A stretch of 47,340 nt of DNA from Chitinophagaceae bacterium UBA7600 (GCA_002478885.1 DLKC01000051.1:1-47340); one strand, 5' to 3'. Numbered from the stretch's first letter, positions 18,122-27,929 are shown. The notes: a model not told the origin generated them from the sequence alone. Program-made: numbers and translations.

Positions 18122-18222
18122 CCGGCATCACTCAGTTGTACTTTCAAACTTCGGGCGGCAGACTCCTGCAACACGTTCATAAAAGTTTATAGCTGTTATG
18201 CTGTACAAGAGTGCGACGCAAC
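18122..18222. repeat. Composite palindromic repeat inside the suf operon, about 101 bp
   Basis: The right end GTACAAGAGTGCGACGCAAC (18203-18222) is intact A. The left end at 18122-18141 is a degenerate B' matching 14 of 20 positions. It fills much of the 237-bp sufB-sufC gap. Confidence 0.7.
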
Positions 18223-18265
18223 AAAAGTCGTATGCTTATTCAAAAGCCCGGCCCAAAAATATCTT

Positions 18266-19711
18266 TTATCCAACACTGCCTTCGAGTGAAATTGCCAGCA
18301 GCTTCTGTGCTTCCACGGCAAACTCCATGGGCAATTGATTAAGCACTTCCTTCGCGTAACCGTTAACGATTAAAGCCACCGCCTTTTCTGTATCGATGCC
18401 GCGCTGGTTTAGATAAAATATCTGGTCTTCGCCAATTTTTGAAGTTGTCGCTTCGTGCTCAACAATGGCGGTGCTATTTTTCGTTTCAATATACGGGAAG
18501 GTGTGTGCGCCGCATTCGTCGCCGATGAGCAATGAATCGCACTGTGTAAAGTTGCGGGCATTTTCTGCGCCCGATGCAACCTGCACCAAACCGCGGTAAC
18601 TGTTTTGCCCATGGCCGGCAGAAATCCCCTTTGAGATAATCCTGCTCTTTGTGTTACGGCCTATGTGATACATCTTTGTTCCTGTATCGGCTACCTGTTT
18701 ATTTTTTGTAAGTGCCACCGAGTAAAACTCGCCGCTGGCATTGTCGCCTTTCAATATAACACTGGGGTATTTCCATGTGATGGCAGAACCTGTTTCAACC
18801 TGGGTCCAGGAAATTTTAGAATTCGTTCCTTTGCAAATGCCACGTTTGGTAACGAAATTATAGATACCACCTTTGCCATCTTTATCGCCCGGGTACCAGT
18901 TTTGAACGGTTGAATATTTGATTTCGGCATTGTCCATTGCGATTAGTTCAACAACTGCCGCATGCAACTGGTTTTCGTCGCGCATGGGAGCGGTGCAACC
19001 TTCGAGGTAACTTACATAACTGCCTTCGTCTGCGATAATAAGTGTACGCTCAAACTGGCCGGTATTTTTTGCGTTGATGCGGAAATAAGTAGACAATTCC
19101 ATAGGGCAACGAACACCTTTTGGAATGTAAACAAATGAACCGTCGGAAACAACGGCGGAGTTAAGCGCCGCAAAAATATTGTCGGTGAGTGGCACAACGG
19201 TGCCGAGATATTTCTTTACAAGTTCAGGATGCTGTTGCACTGCTTCACTGAAGGAGCAGAAAATAATACCGAGTTCTTTGAGCGTTTCTTTGTAGGTGGT
19301 GGCCACCGAAACGCTGTCGAACACCACATCTACAGCCACGCCTGCTAAAGCTTTTCTCTCATTGATGGGTACGCCGAGCTTTTCAAAAGTTGCCAATAAT
19401 TCAGGATCTACCTGGTCAAGGCTTTCGTACTTTGCTTTTTTAGTTGGAGCCGCGTAATAGGAAATAGCCTGGAAATCCATCTCGGGCATCTCAAAATTTT
19501 GCCAATGAGGCATTTCGCACTGCTCAAAATGTTTCAACCCTTTGAGTCGCCATTCAAGCAGCCATTCTGGTTCTTTCTTTTTTGCGGAAATAAACCTCAC
19601 TGTTTGCTCATTTAACCCTGCCGGGGCGATGTCCATTTCAATATTGGTCTCGAAACCATATTCATACCCCTGGTTGGCGAGTTGCTCCAGGATTTCATTA
19701 CTGTTGCTCAT
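18266..19711 (-). CDS. sufB: SufB, Fe-S scaffold subunit
   Basis: This 481-residue SufB is the core scaffold on which clusters are built with SufC and SufD. Conserved elements are [19 protein letters not shown] near 200, [20 protein letters not shown] near 240, and the C-terminal block [20 protein letters not shown] followed by [10 protein letters not shown]. The length is normal. It begins 26 bp after the sufA-like gene and is followed by the repeat-bearing gap to sufC. Confidence 0.97.
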   Translation of the reverse strand: MSNSNEILEQLANQGYEYGFETNIEMDIAPAGLNEQTVRFISAKKKEPEWLLEWRLKGLKHFEQCEMPHWQNFEMPEMDFQAISYYAAPTKKAKYESLDQVDPELLATFEKLGVPINERKALAGVAVDVVFDSVSVATTYKETLKELGIIFCSFSEAVQQHPELVKKYLGTVVPLTDNIFAALNSAVVSDGSFVYIPKGVRCPMELSTYFRINAKNTGQFERTLIIADEGSYVSYLEGCTAPMRDENQLHAAVVELIAMDNAEIKYSTVQNWYPGDKDGKGGIYNFVTKRGICKGTNSKISWTQVETGSAITWKYPSVILKGDNASGEFYSVALTKNKQVADTGTKMYHIGRNTKSRIISKGISAGHGQNSYRGLVQVASGAENARNFTQCDSLLIGDECGAHTFPYIETKNSTAIVEHEATTSKIGEDQIFYLNQRGIDTEKAVALIVNGYAKEVLNQLPMEFAVEAQKLLAISLEGSVG

Positions 19712-19737
19712 TATAATCTATTCAGATGCTATTAAAA

Positions 19738-20064
19738 CTAAACGGCGAAACTTTCGCCACAGCCACAGGTTCTTGTAGCGTTAGGGTTATTAAAATACAG
19801 GCCTTTACCATCGAGACCGCCTTTGTAGTCCAGTTCGGTACCATACAGGTAAAGCAGGCTTTTAAAATCAACCACCACCTTTACCCCTTTGTCTTCAAAT
19901 ACCTGGTCGCCCTCCCTGGATTCTGTATCAAAATCCATGAGGTATTCGAGCCCTGAACAACCACCAGCCTTGATACCCACACGCACAAATGTGCCAGGAT
20001 CTTTGTGATCTTGCTCCATTAGCCGGTGGATGTATTCCTTTGCATTTTCTGACACTGTGATCAT
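19738..20064 (-). CDS. sufA: HesB/IscA-type Fe-S carrier (SufA-like)
   Basis: This 108-residue A-type Fe-S carrier has the three conserved cysteines: Cys36 in GGCSGLEY, and Cys100 and Cys102 in RTCGCGESF at the C-terminus. It is first in the suf operon, 26 bp before sufB, which supports the SufA name over ErpA or IscA. A TATATTTG promoter box lies about 39 bp upstream. Confidence 0.93.
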   Translation of the reverse strand: MITVSENAKEYIHRLMEQDHKDPGTFVRVGIKAGGCSGLEYLMDFDTESREGDQVFEDKGVKVVVDFKSLLYLYGTELDYKGGLDGKGLYFNNPNATRTCGCGESFAV

Positions 20065-20102
20065 ATCCGTTGCTTTTGAACTACCCTGTTTATAAAAAGT
20101 TA

Positions 20103-20110
20103 CAAATATA
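20103..20110 (-). promoter_or_regulatory. Candidate suf operon promoter (-7 box)
   Basis: The minus strand reads TATATTTG, a perfect TAnnTTTG match, 39 bp upstream of the sufA ATG. No clear -33 TTG is seen at 17-23 bp. The transcript would have a leader of about 30 nt. Confidence 0.5.
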
Positions 20111-20244
20111 ACGCAACATCAGCCTGAAGGTTAAGCAGATGTTTACGATATAGGTAAAAAGAGGGGTCGTCACCGTTGATGACTCGGCATCAATTCGTGG
20201 ATTTTAACGGGCTGTTGCAAAAAAATTGCCGGCGAAAATGGCAC

Positions 20245-21081
20245 TTATTCAAAAAAATCGGCCTTCTTCCGGAGCGACATGATGGGTATATGATTAAGAT
20301 AAACAAGGCCTTTTGTATGGGTTTGCTGAAAAATGCCGTACCAAAGCCCATGCCTTGCAGGGATTACCGTAAGCAGGTCGATTTGCTCGGCAGCGATAAA
20401 ATCATCAATTGCCCGGAAAATATTTTTAAATTCAGGTTCGAAATAAACCGGGGAAAGATCGGCAATACCTTGCTGTAGCTCCCGCTTGTTTTCCTCCGCC
20501 GCCGCATCGATCACTTCCGTTGGCGAAACAACATTGATCACTTGCAACTCAGCTTTGGTAAAGTTTACCAGGCGCTTTATCATCGACACAGGTGCGTCCA
20601 GGTTCTTTCGATAATAGTTGACAGCAAAAGCGATTTTTCTGACCGGGTGGTACTCAACATTGGAAGGTATAACCAGCACGGGAATGTGCAAATCAACGAA
20701 CGCATCGACAATGTTCGCATCCCACGAAAGCAATTCTGAATAGCTTCCTCCGGCACCCAGCACTACAAGTGACGCGGCTTCCTCCTCCACTTTTGCCTAC
20801 AATTCCTCCATAAATACGCCGGTCACCATTTCTGTGCTCATATTGATAAATGGGTAAGCGGCTTTAACCCATTCGTATTCTTTCTGCAAATGATAAGTGT
20901 CTCTATCGATTGTTTCACTCATAGCAGCAATGGCAAGCGCATCGCCGGTCAGGGACGGGGAAAAACAAAAAATATTCAGCAATAAAACAGTCGTCTCAGC
21001 ATTGTTGAGAAACCGGCACGTATAGTCCAGCGCATTGCGCGATGACTCCGAAAAATTAGTGACCACTATTACTTTCGCCAT
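20245..21081 (-). pseudogene. Two-domain universal stress protein interrupted by in-frame TAG
   Basis: The reading frame from ATG 21081 (MAKVIVVTNFSESSRNALDY) encodes the first half of a UspA domain and stops at TAG (20797-20799) after TGVFMEEL. The same frame continues without shift as AKVEEEAASLVVLGAGG. That is the second half of the first domain, followed by a second domain (IPVMSL near the end), to 20245. Total length without the stop would be 278 residues, the usual size for a tandem UspA protein. A C-to-T change (CAG to TAG) would explain it. It is the last gene of the efflux operon, 17 bp after the MFS gene. It may be a pseudogene, a sequencing error, or two separately made halves (a GTG start at 20790 is possible). 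Confidence 0.8.
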
Positions 21082-21098
21082 GATTGTTGTGCTTTGGT

Positions 21099-22679
21099 TT
21101 AGTGGCCGGCATCGGCGAGGCTCACCTTTGATTTTGTACGCTTGATAAATATCAACACAACCGGGATACATGCCAGGAACAAACAGCCGATATAAAGAAA
21201 GATATCCATATAAGAAAGTATGGTCGCCTGTACACTTATAGAGCCGTCGAGCATCTGCTGCGCTGTTTTAAGCGCAGTATTGGCAGGCATCCCCTTCGAT
21301 TGCAAACCAGCGGCGATACCGTGCACCCTTTGTTGCACTGCAGGATCATAAACATTCAGTTTGGTAACAAGATCTGCGCGGTGACCTACGATGTCTCTTG
21401 ACAGATAAGTCGAGATCATAGCGACACCAAATGAACCACCCAACTGCCGCATCATGCCTGCAAACGCAGCACCTTGGCCAATTTCAGCGCCTTTCAATGT
21501 AGAGAGCGCCATCGTTGAAATCGGTACCGATAAAAGCCCCAGCCCAATACCTCGTATCATTAACGGCCAGAAAAAATTGTCGGCGCTTGTCTGTGCTGTC
21601 ATTATCTGGTAGTTCATAAGGCTGTATATAAAAAAGATGCCCATGCCCACGGCGATCAAATATTTTTGCGATACACCGCCTTGTATAAGCTTGCCGATTA
21701 TTGGCATCATAAAAGCCACCATAAGCGTGCTCGGTATCATCAGCATGCCTGATTGAAAAGCATCCCAACCCAAAATACTTTGCGTGTATAAAGGAATGAT
21801 AAATGTTGAACCGAATAAACCAAAGCCTTGTATAAATGAAAGTATAACGCCCATGCGAAGATTACCGTTTCGTAAAACCTTCAACTCAACAATGGGATAC
21901 CTATACACCATTTCGCGCCATATAAAACAATAAAAGCCAACCGCGGCAGTTACGGCCAGCACGATTATAAGTTTGCTGCTGAACCAGTCATCTTCCTGGC
22001 CTTTTTCCAAAATGTATTGCAAAGAGCCCACGGCAACCATCAGCAGGAAAATCCCCAGCCAATCCACTTCGCTTGCCGGGCGCTTCTCAGCATATTTCGG
22101 GCTACGCACATATTGCAACGTAAGCAATGCGGCAATAATCCCCACTGGGATATTTATATAAAAAATATAAGGCCAAGAAAAATGATCGACAATATAGCCA
22201 CCAAGCGGTGGGCCTAAAGTAGGGCCAATGATTACGCCAAGCACATAAATTGCCTGCGCCATTGCTCTTTTTTCGGGCGGGTAGCTTTCTGTTATAATCG
22301 TTTGAGATGTAACCAATAATGCACCGCCACCAAGCCCCTGCACAAAACGGAAAATGATCAGCTCAACAATGCCTGTTGAATTGCCACAAAGAAAAGAGGC
22401 AACCGTAAAAATAATCACCGATGCGGCAAAATAATTTCGCCTGCCAAACTGTTGCGATAACCAGCTCGTCATCGGCACAATAATCACATTCGCGATCGAG
22501 TAGGCCGTTATCACCCAACTCACTTCGTTAAGCGTTGCGCCAAGGCTGCCACGCATATTGTTCAGCGCAACGTTTACAATGGTTGTGTCAATGATCTCGA
22601 GCAATGCACAAAACACTGCTGTAATCGTAATGATCACCCGTCGCGAACCATATTCTACCAATGAAGCTTGTAATTCCAT
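21099..22679 (-). CDS. DHA2-family MFS drug efflux permease (EmrB/QacA-like)
   Basis: This 526-residue inner-membrane proton-drug antiporter has about 14 transmembrane helices. DHA2 marks are the N-terminal IIDTTIVNVALNNM near residue 29, motif A-like WLSQQFGRRNYFAAS near 75, and motif C GVIIGPTLGPPLGGY near 148. With the HlyD-type adaptor and TolC-type channel upstream it forms a tripartite EmrAB-TolC-like pump for hydrophobic toxic compounds. It follows the hlyD-type gene after 238 bp, most of which is a composite repeat, and is followed closely by the broken usp gene. Confidence 0.92.
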   Translation of the reverse strand: MELQASLVEYGSRRVIITITAVFCALLEIIDTTIVNVALNNMRGSLGATLNEVSWVITAYSIANVIIVPMTSWLSQQFGRRNYFAASVIIFTVASFLCGNSTGIVELIIFRFVQGLGGGALLVTSQTIITESYPPEKRAMAQAIYVLGVIIGPTLGPPLGGYIVDHFSWPYIFYINIPVGIIAALLTLQYVRSPKYAEKRPASEVDWLGIFLLMVAVGSLQYILEKGQEDDWFSSKLIIVLAVTAAVGFYCFIWREMVYRYPIVELKVLRNGNLRMGVILSFIQGFGLFGSTFIIPLYTQSILGWDAFQSGMLMIPSTLMVAFMMPIIGKLIQGGVSQKYLIAVGMGIFFIYSLMNYQIMTAQTSADNFFWPLMIRGIGLGLLSVPISTMALSTLKGAEIGQGAAFAGMMRQLGGSFGVAMISTYLSRDIVGHRADLVTKLNVYDPAVQQRVHGIAAGLQSKGMPANTALKTAQQMLDGSISVQATILSYMDIFLYIGCLFLACIPVVLIFIKRTKSKVSLADAGH

Positions 22680-22744
22680 ATTTACTGATTACAGCGGTAT
22701 AGATATTTTTTTGTTACCGGCTGTTGTGCCGGTATTCAGCTTTG

Positions 22745-22871
22745 GTTGTGTCACTCACTTGTACGTTCAGTTCTTTACGCAGCAATGAACAGTGCCCGGT
22801 TTTCGCTTGGGTTTTCCCCGTTACCTTTTTTCTGCTGCTTTTGCTCATGCTGCACAAGGGTGCGACGCAAC
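22745..22871. repeat. Composite palindromic repeat (B' ... A), 127 bp
   Basis: The left end GTTGTGTCACTCACTTGTAC (22745-22764) and the right end ACAAGGGTGCGACGCAAC (22854-22871) are inverted. It separates the adaptor and permease genes of the efflux operon. Confidence 0.9.
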
Positions 22872-22917
22872 CATGATGCCATGAAAACTGCGGCTGGGCA
22901 CATTATTTTTTTCATGA

Positions 22918-24024
22918 TTAATCAAGATGCACATCTACTGCTACGTTCATACCTGCCCTAAGCTGCTTCACGAGTGAATCCTGCTTGTTTACAAATTCAA
23001 TGCGCACCGGTAAGCGCTGAACGACTTTCACAAAATTGCCGCTTGCGTTATCGGGAGGCAGCAACGCAAAACGGGAGCCGGTAGCCGGAGCAAAAGAAGT
23101 AAGCACCGCCTCAAAATCGTGACCGGGAAATGCATCTGCCTGCACAGTCACTTTCTGACCGATCCTGAGATCGTCGAACTGCGTTTCTTTAAAATTGCCA
23201 ACCACCCATATATCGTTATCCTGTACAATGCTGAACGTTGCCTGGCCGGCTTGCAGAAACTGGCCTGCCTGCACATTTACTTTTGAAACAATACCATCTG
23301 AGGGGGCTGTTACCACGGCATAGGAAAGGTTAAGTTTGGCATCGTCAACATCAACCTGTCTTTGCTTAATTGTTGCGCTAACCACGCCGATTTGTGTAGA
23401 GGTGGCGTTGCTTTGAGAACTCACTGCATTCGCCTGCCTTGACGCCTGTATTTTTTGTTGCTGCAAAATCTCCAGTTGCTTTTCTGCTGTTTCTTTTGCT
23501 GCCTGCGCCTGTTCAAATTGCTGCTGTGTTACAGACCGGTCTTTGATAAGATTGGCATACCGGTTATAGTCTTGCGTTGTTCGCCACACATTTACTTTTG
23601 CAGCCTCTATTTGCGCATCGGCGGCATTTACGCCGGCTTGCGATGTAGCAATATTGGCCTGTGCAGCCGTGGTTGATGCTTTAGCCGAAGAGAGGTTGCT
23701 CTCTGCAGTTGCAAGTGCGGCCTCTGCCTGCTCCAGTTTTATCTTAAGATCGCGGTCGTCAAGCAACAGTAATGTGTCGCCTTTTGCTACCCGTTGGTTT
23801 TCTTTGGCCCTTACTTCGGTTACATACCCGGAAATTTTTGGTATAACCGGGCTGATGTTGGCCTCTACCTGTGCATCATCTGTATCCTCGTGATGTGAGG
23901 CGTAATTATATTTGCTGATGCCAAACCAGGCACCGGCAACCAGCAATAAAACCAGTACGATTAAGAAAGTTTTGCTCCGCTTTTTAGTAGACGATTCGGC
24001 GCCTTTTTGTTGATTTGCTGACAT
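22918..24024 (-). CDS. HlyD-family periplasmic adaptor (EmrA-like)
   Basis: This 368-residue membrane-fusion protein joins the MFS pump to the outer-membrane channel. It has a single N-terminal transmembrane helix (FLIVLVLLLVAGAWFGI), then a biotinyl-lipoyl half-motif (ISPVIPKISGYVTEVRAKEN). A long Ala/Gln-rich coiled-coil hairpin follows at about residues 90-210, then the second lipoyl half (VVTAPSDGIVSKVNVQAGQ) and a beta-barrel domain. The start at 24024 (MSANQQKG) is chosen because the longer frame to 24171 overlaps the tolC-type gene. It lies 37 bp after that gene. Confidence 0.92.
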   Translation of the reverse strand: MSANQQKGAESSTKKRSKTFLIVLVLLLVAGAWFGISKYNYASHHEDTDDAQVEANISPVIPKISGYVTEVRAKENQRVAKGDTLLLLDDRDLKIKLEQAEAALATAESNLSSAKASTTAAQANIATSQAGVNAADAQIEAAKVNVWRTTQDYNRYANLIKDRSVTQQQFEQAQAAKETAEKQLEILQQQKIQASRQANAVSSQSNATSTQIGVVSATIKQRQVDVDDAKLNLSYAVVTAPSDGIVSKVNVQAGQFLQAGQATFSIVQDNDIWVVGNFKETQFDDLRIGQKVTVQADAFPGHDFEAVLTSFAPATGSRFALLPPDNASGNFVKVVQRLPVRIEFVNKQDSLVKQLRAGMNVAVDVHLD

Positions 24025-24061
24025 AAGATTTGTTAGTCTTAAATAAATGATTTCAAAAAAA

Positions 24062-25378
24062 TTATTGATTAACCAACCCGGCTTTTTGTAAAAGCGTCTG
24101 ATAAGATACATACACATCAGCCCTTGCCAGAACAAGATTAAGCCTTGCCCTGAGTTGTGCCACATCTGCATCCAGCAGGTCTGTGAGTGTAAGCAGGCTG
24201 TTGTCGTATTTATTTTTACTGATACGATAGTTTTCAGTTGATTGCTCCACTTCTTTTTTCAATACGTCAATTTTTTTGAGGCCGGAATAATAATCGGCAT
24301 AAGCCTTATTGATAGAAAAGTGAATATCGTCGAGCAGCATCGCCTCGGTCGCCAGCAGTTGTTGCTCTTTTGCTTTGGCCTGTTCCACCTTTGCATTAGT
24401 TTTCCATAGACTCGACAAACTGTATTTAACTCCTACACCTACGTTCAATGCATTGGTGATACTCATAAATTTTGGCAGGTCTGCGGCCAGGTAACCCCCG
24501 GTTAATGCGACAGAAGGATAGTAGTCTGCCTTCGCAGACTTAACGCCTGCCTCAGCGGCTTTCTTTCTGTTATCAAGGGCTTTCATATCGTACCTGTTCT
24601 GCACAGCAATCTGTTCGTACTCTTCAATAGTTTTTACTTCAGCAGGCTGTTTAAAGGAGCTTGAATCCAAAATCAGTTGGGTCGCTTCGGGCAAACCCAG
24701 CATCAGGTTCATATTAACCTGCGCAAGTTGTATGTCGTTTTCAGCATCAAGCAGGCCAAGCTCAAATTGCGAGGTCTGCAACTGTGCCTTTAACAGGTCA
24801 TTTCGCGCAAGTAGGCCATTCCTTTCCAGGTTACTGAAATCCGTGTCCCTCTTTCTTGATTCGACGAGATTTTGGTTAACAAGTTGAGCAGCAATGCTGG
24901 CCTTGTAAAGATTTACATATGCCGAAATGGTATTCAGTATAACAGCTTCTTTATCGTTGTCTGCATCCAGCAAGCTGGCTTTTTCAAGATATTTGGCCGA
25001 CTCTATACCAAATTTTATTTTAAACCCTGTGAAAATAGGATACGAAATATTCGCAGAACCATAGATTGTCTGGTTAATGTTTAGAGGTGCTGCGGCTGCG
25101 GAATCTTTATTATAAGAGTGCACCGTAGCATTACTCAATTGCAAAAAATTGACGCCTATGCTCGCATCAGGCAGCCTGGCCTGGGTTGCCTGTTTTGCCA
25201 CAGCAACAGCTTCGGCAACTCTTGCCTTGCTCAATTGCAGTTGCTTGCTGTTTTTAATACTCAGTTCGACAGCTTCGCCGAGTGTTAACGGTTTGTTTTG
25301 CTGCCCGAAGATGCTGGTCATCGCCAGCAGTAATGGCAACAATATCAAAGAAAAAAACACACGATGCTTGTTATTCAT
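24062..25378 (-). CDS. TolC-family outer-membrane efflux channel
   Basis: This 438-residue exported outer-membrane factor has a signal peptide (to about residue 26) and two repeated helical halves rich in Ala, Gln and Leu, as in TolC. Typical stretches are LTLGEAVELSIKNSKQLQLS near residue 31 and YDNSLLTLTDLLDADVAQLR near the C-terminus. It is the first structural gene of the efflux operon, 59 bp after the tetR-type regulator, and that gap holds a candidate operator. Confidence 0.92.
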   Translation of the reverse strand: MNNKHRVFFSLILLPLLLAMTSIFGQQNKPLTLGEAVELSIKNSKQLQLSKARVAEAVAVAKQATQARLPDASIGVNFLQLSNATVHSYNKDSAAAAPLNINQTIYGSANISYPIFTGFKIKFGIESAKYLEKASLLDADNDKEAVILNTISAYVNLYKASIAAQLVNQNLVESRKRDTDFSNLERNGLLARNDLLKAQLQTSQFELGLLDAENDIQLAQVNMNLMLGLPEATQLILDSSSFKQPAEVKTIEEYEQIAVQNRYDMKALDNRKKAAEAGVKSAKADYYPSVALTGGYLAADLPKFMSITNALNVGVGVKYSLSSLWKTNAKVEQAKAKEQQLLATEAMLLDDIHFSINKAYADYYSGLKKIDVLKKEVEQSTENYRISKNKYDNSLLTLTDLLDADVAQLRARLNLVLARADVYVSYQTLLQKAGLVNQ

Positions 25379-25407
25379 AAGTAATAATTGCTTTAGTCTT
25401 CTAAAAA

Positions 25408-25425
25408 AATGAATAATAATTCAGT
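25408..25425. promoter_or_regulatory. Candidate second TetR operator, upstream of the efflux genes
   Basis: AATGAATAATAATTCAGT contains the dyad TGAAT-aata-ATTCA and matches the operator upstream of tetR at 15 of 18 positions. It lies 30-47 bp before the tolC-type start codon. Confidence 0.6.
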
Positions 25426-25437
25426 TTTACACAAAAA

Positions 25438-26010
25438 TTAAGCCTTAATGCCGTCCCAACACATTTGAAAATTCTGATCCATTAACTCAACGCTGAGCTT
25501 CTTGTTAAAATAAACAACTCTCTTTGCAACTTCATTAATGCCACCAATCATAAAAGTGAGCAGCCAGAAAGTATCAATATTTTTAATCAGGTGTTCCCGC
25601 TTGCCCCGGTTAAGTAACTCCAGTAAGGGGTCAAACATTTTTTTAAGGGTTATTTTGGTGTCTTCATCAATAAAAGGTGAATGAAAACACTGTTCTATAA
25701 AAATGCTTTCAGGAAAACGGGAAAGCCTGTGCTGCAGTATGTTTGACCAGATCGTACGAAAACCGACCTTAAATGGATCCCGGACACTGTAATCTTTAAA
25801 AAAATTACTGGCCGAATTCTTTACACATACATCAAAAAGGCGAATAATCAGTTCATCCTTGTTTTGAAAATAAATATATAAAGTCCCTGTCGCCACTCCT
25901 GCTTCCTTCGCTACAGCCTGCATGGTAATGCCGGCCAGACCGCTTGCCTTCACCAACTTTAGGGTTGCAGCATAAATGTCGTTGATCTTATTATCATCTT
26001 TTATTTTCAC
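25438..26010 (-). CDS. TetR/AcrR-family transcriptional regulator
   Basis: This 190-residue repressor has an N-terminal TetR helix-turn-helix (ITMQAVAKEAGVATGTLYIYFQNKDELI, about residues 28-55), followed by a helical ligand-binding domain. It is the first gene of the efflux operon and most likely represses it and itself. An 8-bp dyad lies next to its promoter box, and a similar dyad lies before the next gene. The ligand is unknown; the operon suggests a toxic hydrophobic compound exported by the pump. Confidence 0.92.
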   Translation of the reverse strand: MKIKDDNKINDIYAATLKLVKASGLAGITMQAVAKEAGVATGTLYIYFQNKDELIIRLFDVCVKNSASNFFKDYSVRDPFKVGFRTIWSNILQHRLSRFPESIFIEQCFHSPFIDEDTKITLKKMFDPLLELLNRGKREHLIKNIDTFWLLTFMIGGINEVAKRVVYFNKKLSVELMDQNFQMCWDGIKA

Positions 26011-26014
26011 GTCG

Positions 26015-26022
26015 CAAATATA
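26015..26022 (-). promoter_or_regulatory. Candidate tetR promoter -7 box
   Basis: The minus strand reads TATATTTG, a perfect TAnnTTTG match, just upstream of the tetR ATG (26010) and directly next to the operator at 26023-26040. The transcript would be nearly leaderless. Confidence 0.5.
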
Positions 26023-26040
26023 AATGAATAAATATTCATT
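26023..26040. promoter_or_regulatory. Candidate TetR operator
   Basis: AATGAATA and TATTCATT are perfect 8-bp arms around AA. The site lies where the promoter spacer upstream of the TATATTTG box would be, which is ideal for autorepression. The remainder of the gap to 26363 shows no supported gene. Confidence 0.7.
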
Positions 26041-26363
26041 AAAGAATTAAAAATTGGGCCTTGCTCTTTTTTGCAAAGCCAGCCTCATGTGTCTATGTGG
26101 ATGTTACCTCCGGACATAGATCCTTATGAACAAAGAGTGCAAGAAAAGCTGTTGAGAGAATTAGGCAGTAGATAGTCACGCCTGCCAGGTCAGCCATAGC
26201 GATCACAAATCATACTTCCTGTGCAAAAGAGTGACGGAATCGACGTTTATGTCTTATTGTGTACGCAGCTTTTTTACATCAATTTACCGGTTACGAAATG
26301 AAAACTAAAAATTGTTAATATTATAAACTCACTTTAACTTTAAGTGCCTTTAAGCAACCAACC

Positions 26364-27929
26364 ATGAGATTTTACGTAACCCCGGGTGAACTCACAAAGA
26401 AGCGCAATATTGAATTATTAACTGCCGCTGACAATAAGATTGAAATCCACTCTGATACAGGCATCACAAAAGAGCAACTGGTGAAGTTAGAAAAGGCGTT
26501 ACAAGCAAAAGTTGTATACCCGTGGTCGGCTGGATATAACGAGGACAAAAGAGAATTCAATGATGTTTATCCGGCTAATCCTTTGTTAATTGTGTATGTC
26601 GCTAGCTACCAGGACATTCAGGTGTGCCTTGAATTTGCGCGCAACTATAAATTGACAACGGCAATTCGCAGCGGCAGGCACAGTCTTGCCGATTATTCTG
26701 TTTGTGATGGGATGGTTATTGACATCAGCCTTTTGAAGAGCGTTTTTGTAGATACAACAAACCAAACCGTGTGGGTTCAGGCTGGGGTCACCTTTGCCGA
26801 GTTGAACCCGGCTTTGGAATTTTATGGTATGCATTTGCCAGGGGGAGGATGTCCAACTGTTTCTGTTGCGGGTTATATGCAAGGGGGTGGTTATGGCCTT
26901 ACCTCGCGTAATTTTGGAATTCAATCAGATTGTGTACTTGAGTTTACAATGATCCTGGCGGATGGAAGCGTAGTGATAGCCAACGCAAATCAAAACAGCG
27001 ACCTGTTTTGGGCGGTACGTGGCGGGACAGGCGGTAACTTTGGCGTACTTGTAAGCATAAAATATAAAATATTTCCATTGGGATTAATATGGGGTATTTC
27101 TATTACCTGGGATTTTGAAACCGATACAACCAATGCTGCTCAGGCGCTACACGTCATACAGGAAAATTACCTTACTGGTTTTCAATACCCCAACCTTGGC
27201 ATAGAAACGCTCGTTTACACCGATATTTCTGGTGATGGCCATAAGAAAGTACGATTCGGAGGCGGTTTTCTTGGCAATGAAGATCAATTGAATACTGCAA
27301 TCACTGCTTTAATGGACGTGCCAGGGGCGACAGTTGTTTTTAAGCAACAAGGCAGGTATTCTGATATAAATAATAAGATACTTGAAGGAATACCCGCTAT
27401 TCCCCAAAAAGAGCTGCCTACTATTAAATTTTATGGACGCAGCACTTACATCGCCCGTTCACTCAGTGTTAATGACTATAAAAACATATTGCAATTCTTT
27501 AAAACCGTTCCTAACACTTATGGTATGTTAGACCTGGAAGGTTATGGAGGCGCAATAAATCAATATCCCGTGGAACTGTCTTCATTTATCCACCGCAATG
27601 CGATCATGAACTTTTATAGTATCGTGTTTTTTGATAAGGTTACCAATGACCAGGAAAAAAACAGGCTTTGGCTTATTTCTTTTTTCGAATTTATGGACCA
27701 ATACAGTAACGGGCATTCTTACCAAAATTATCCTAACAGGGATCAAACCGGATATCAATGGGCATACTGGGGACCTTACTATCAGCAACTGGTTGCCATC
27801 AAACAAAAATATGACCCACATAATTTTTTCCACTATCAACAATCTATTGGTACGCCTATAAGCACTCATTCTAAAAAGAAACAACTAACATTGTTCGATA
27901 ATACCCCCATTATTTGTGAGAATTTCTAA
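26364..27929 (+). CDS. FAD-binding berberine-bridge-type oxidoreductase
   Basis: This 521-residue flavoprotein of the VAO/BBE family has an FAD-binding PCMH domain at about residues 70-240 and a C-terminal BBE segment (YPNRDQTGYQWAYWGPYYQQ ... YDPHNFFHYQQS). His106 in AIRSGRHS and Cys163 in PGGGCPTVSVAG are at the positions that carry bicovalent FAD in BBE-like enzymes. No signal peptide is seen. Relatives oxidise sugars, alkaloids or other alcohols and amines; the substrate here is unknown. Its last 14 bp overlap the cyclase gene, which suggests coupled translation. Confidence 0.85.
   Translation: MRFYVTPGELTKKRNIELLTAADNKIEIHSDTGITKEQLVKLEKALQAKVVYPWSAGYNEDKREFNDVYPANPLLIVYVASYQDIQVCLEFARNYKLTTAIRSGRHSLADYSVCDGMVIDISLLKSVFVDTTNQTVWVQAGVTFAELNPALEFYGMHLPGGGCPTVSVAGYMQGGGYGLTSRNFGIQSDCVLEFTMILADGSVVIANANQNSDLFWAVRGGTGGNFGVLVSIKYKIFPLGLIWGISITWDFETDTTNAAQALHVIQENYLTGFQYPNLGIETLVYTDISGDGHKKVRFGGGFLGNEDQLNTAITALMDVPGATVVFKQQGRYSDINNKILEGIPAIPQKELPTIKFYGRSTYIARSLSVNDYKNILQFFKTVPNTYGMLDLEGYGGAINQYPVELSSFIHRNAIMNFYSIVFFDKVTNDQEKNRLWLISFFEFMDQYSNGHSYQNYPNRDQTGYQWAYWGPYYQQLVAIKQKYDPHNFFHYQQSIGTPISTHSKKKQLTLFDNTPIICENF

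Noticed and set aside
26095..26175. A short ORF of 26 codons upstream of the flavoprotein gene.
   Set aside because: It has no recognisable similarity and no reason to be translated; the length is within chance.
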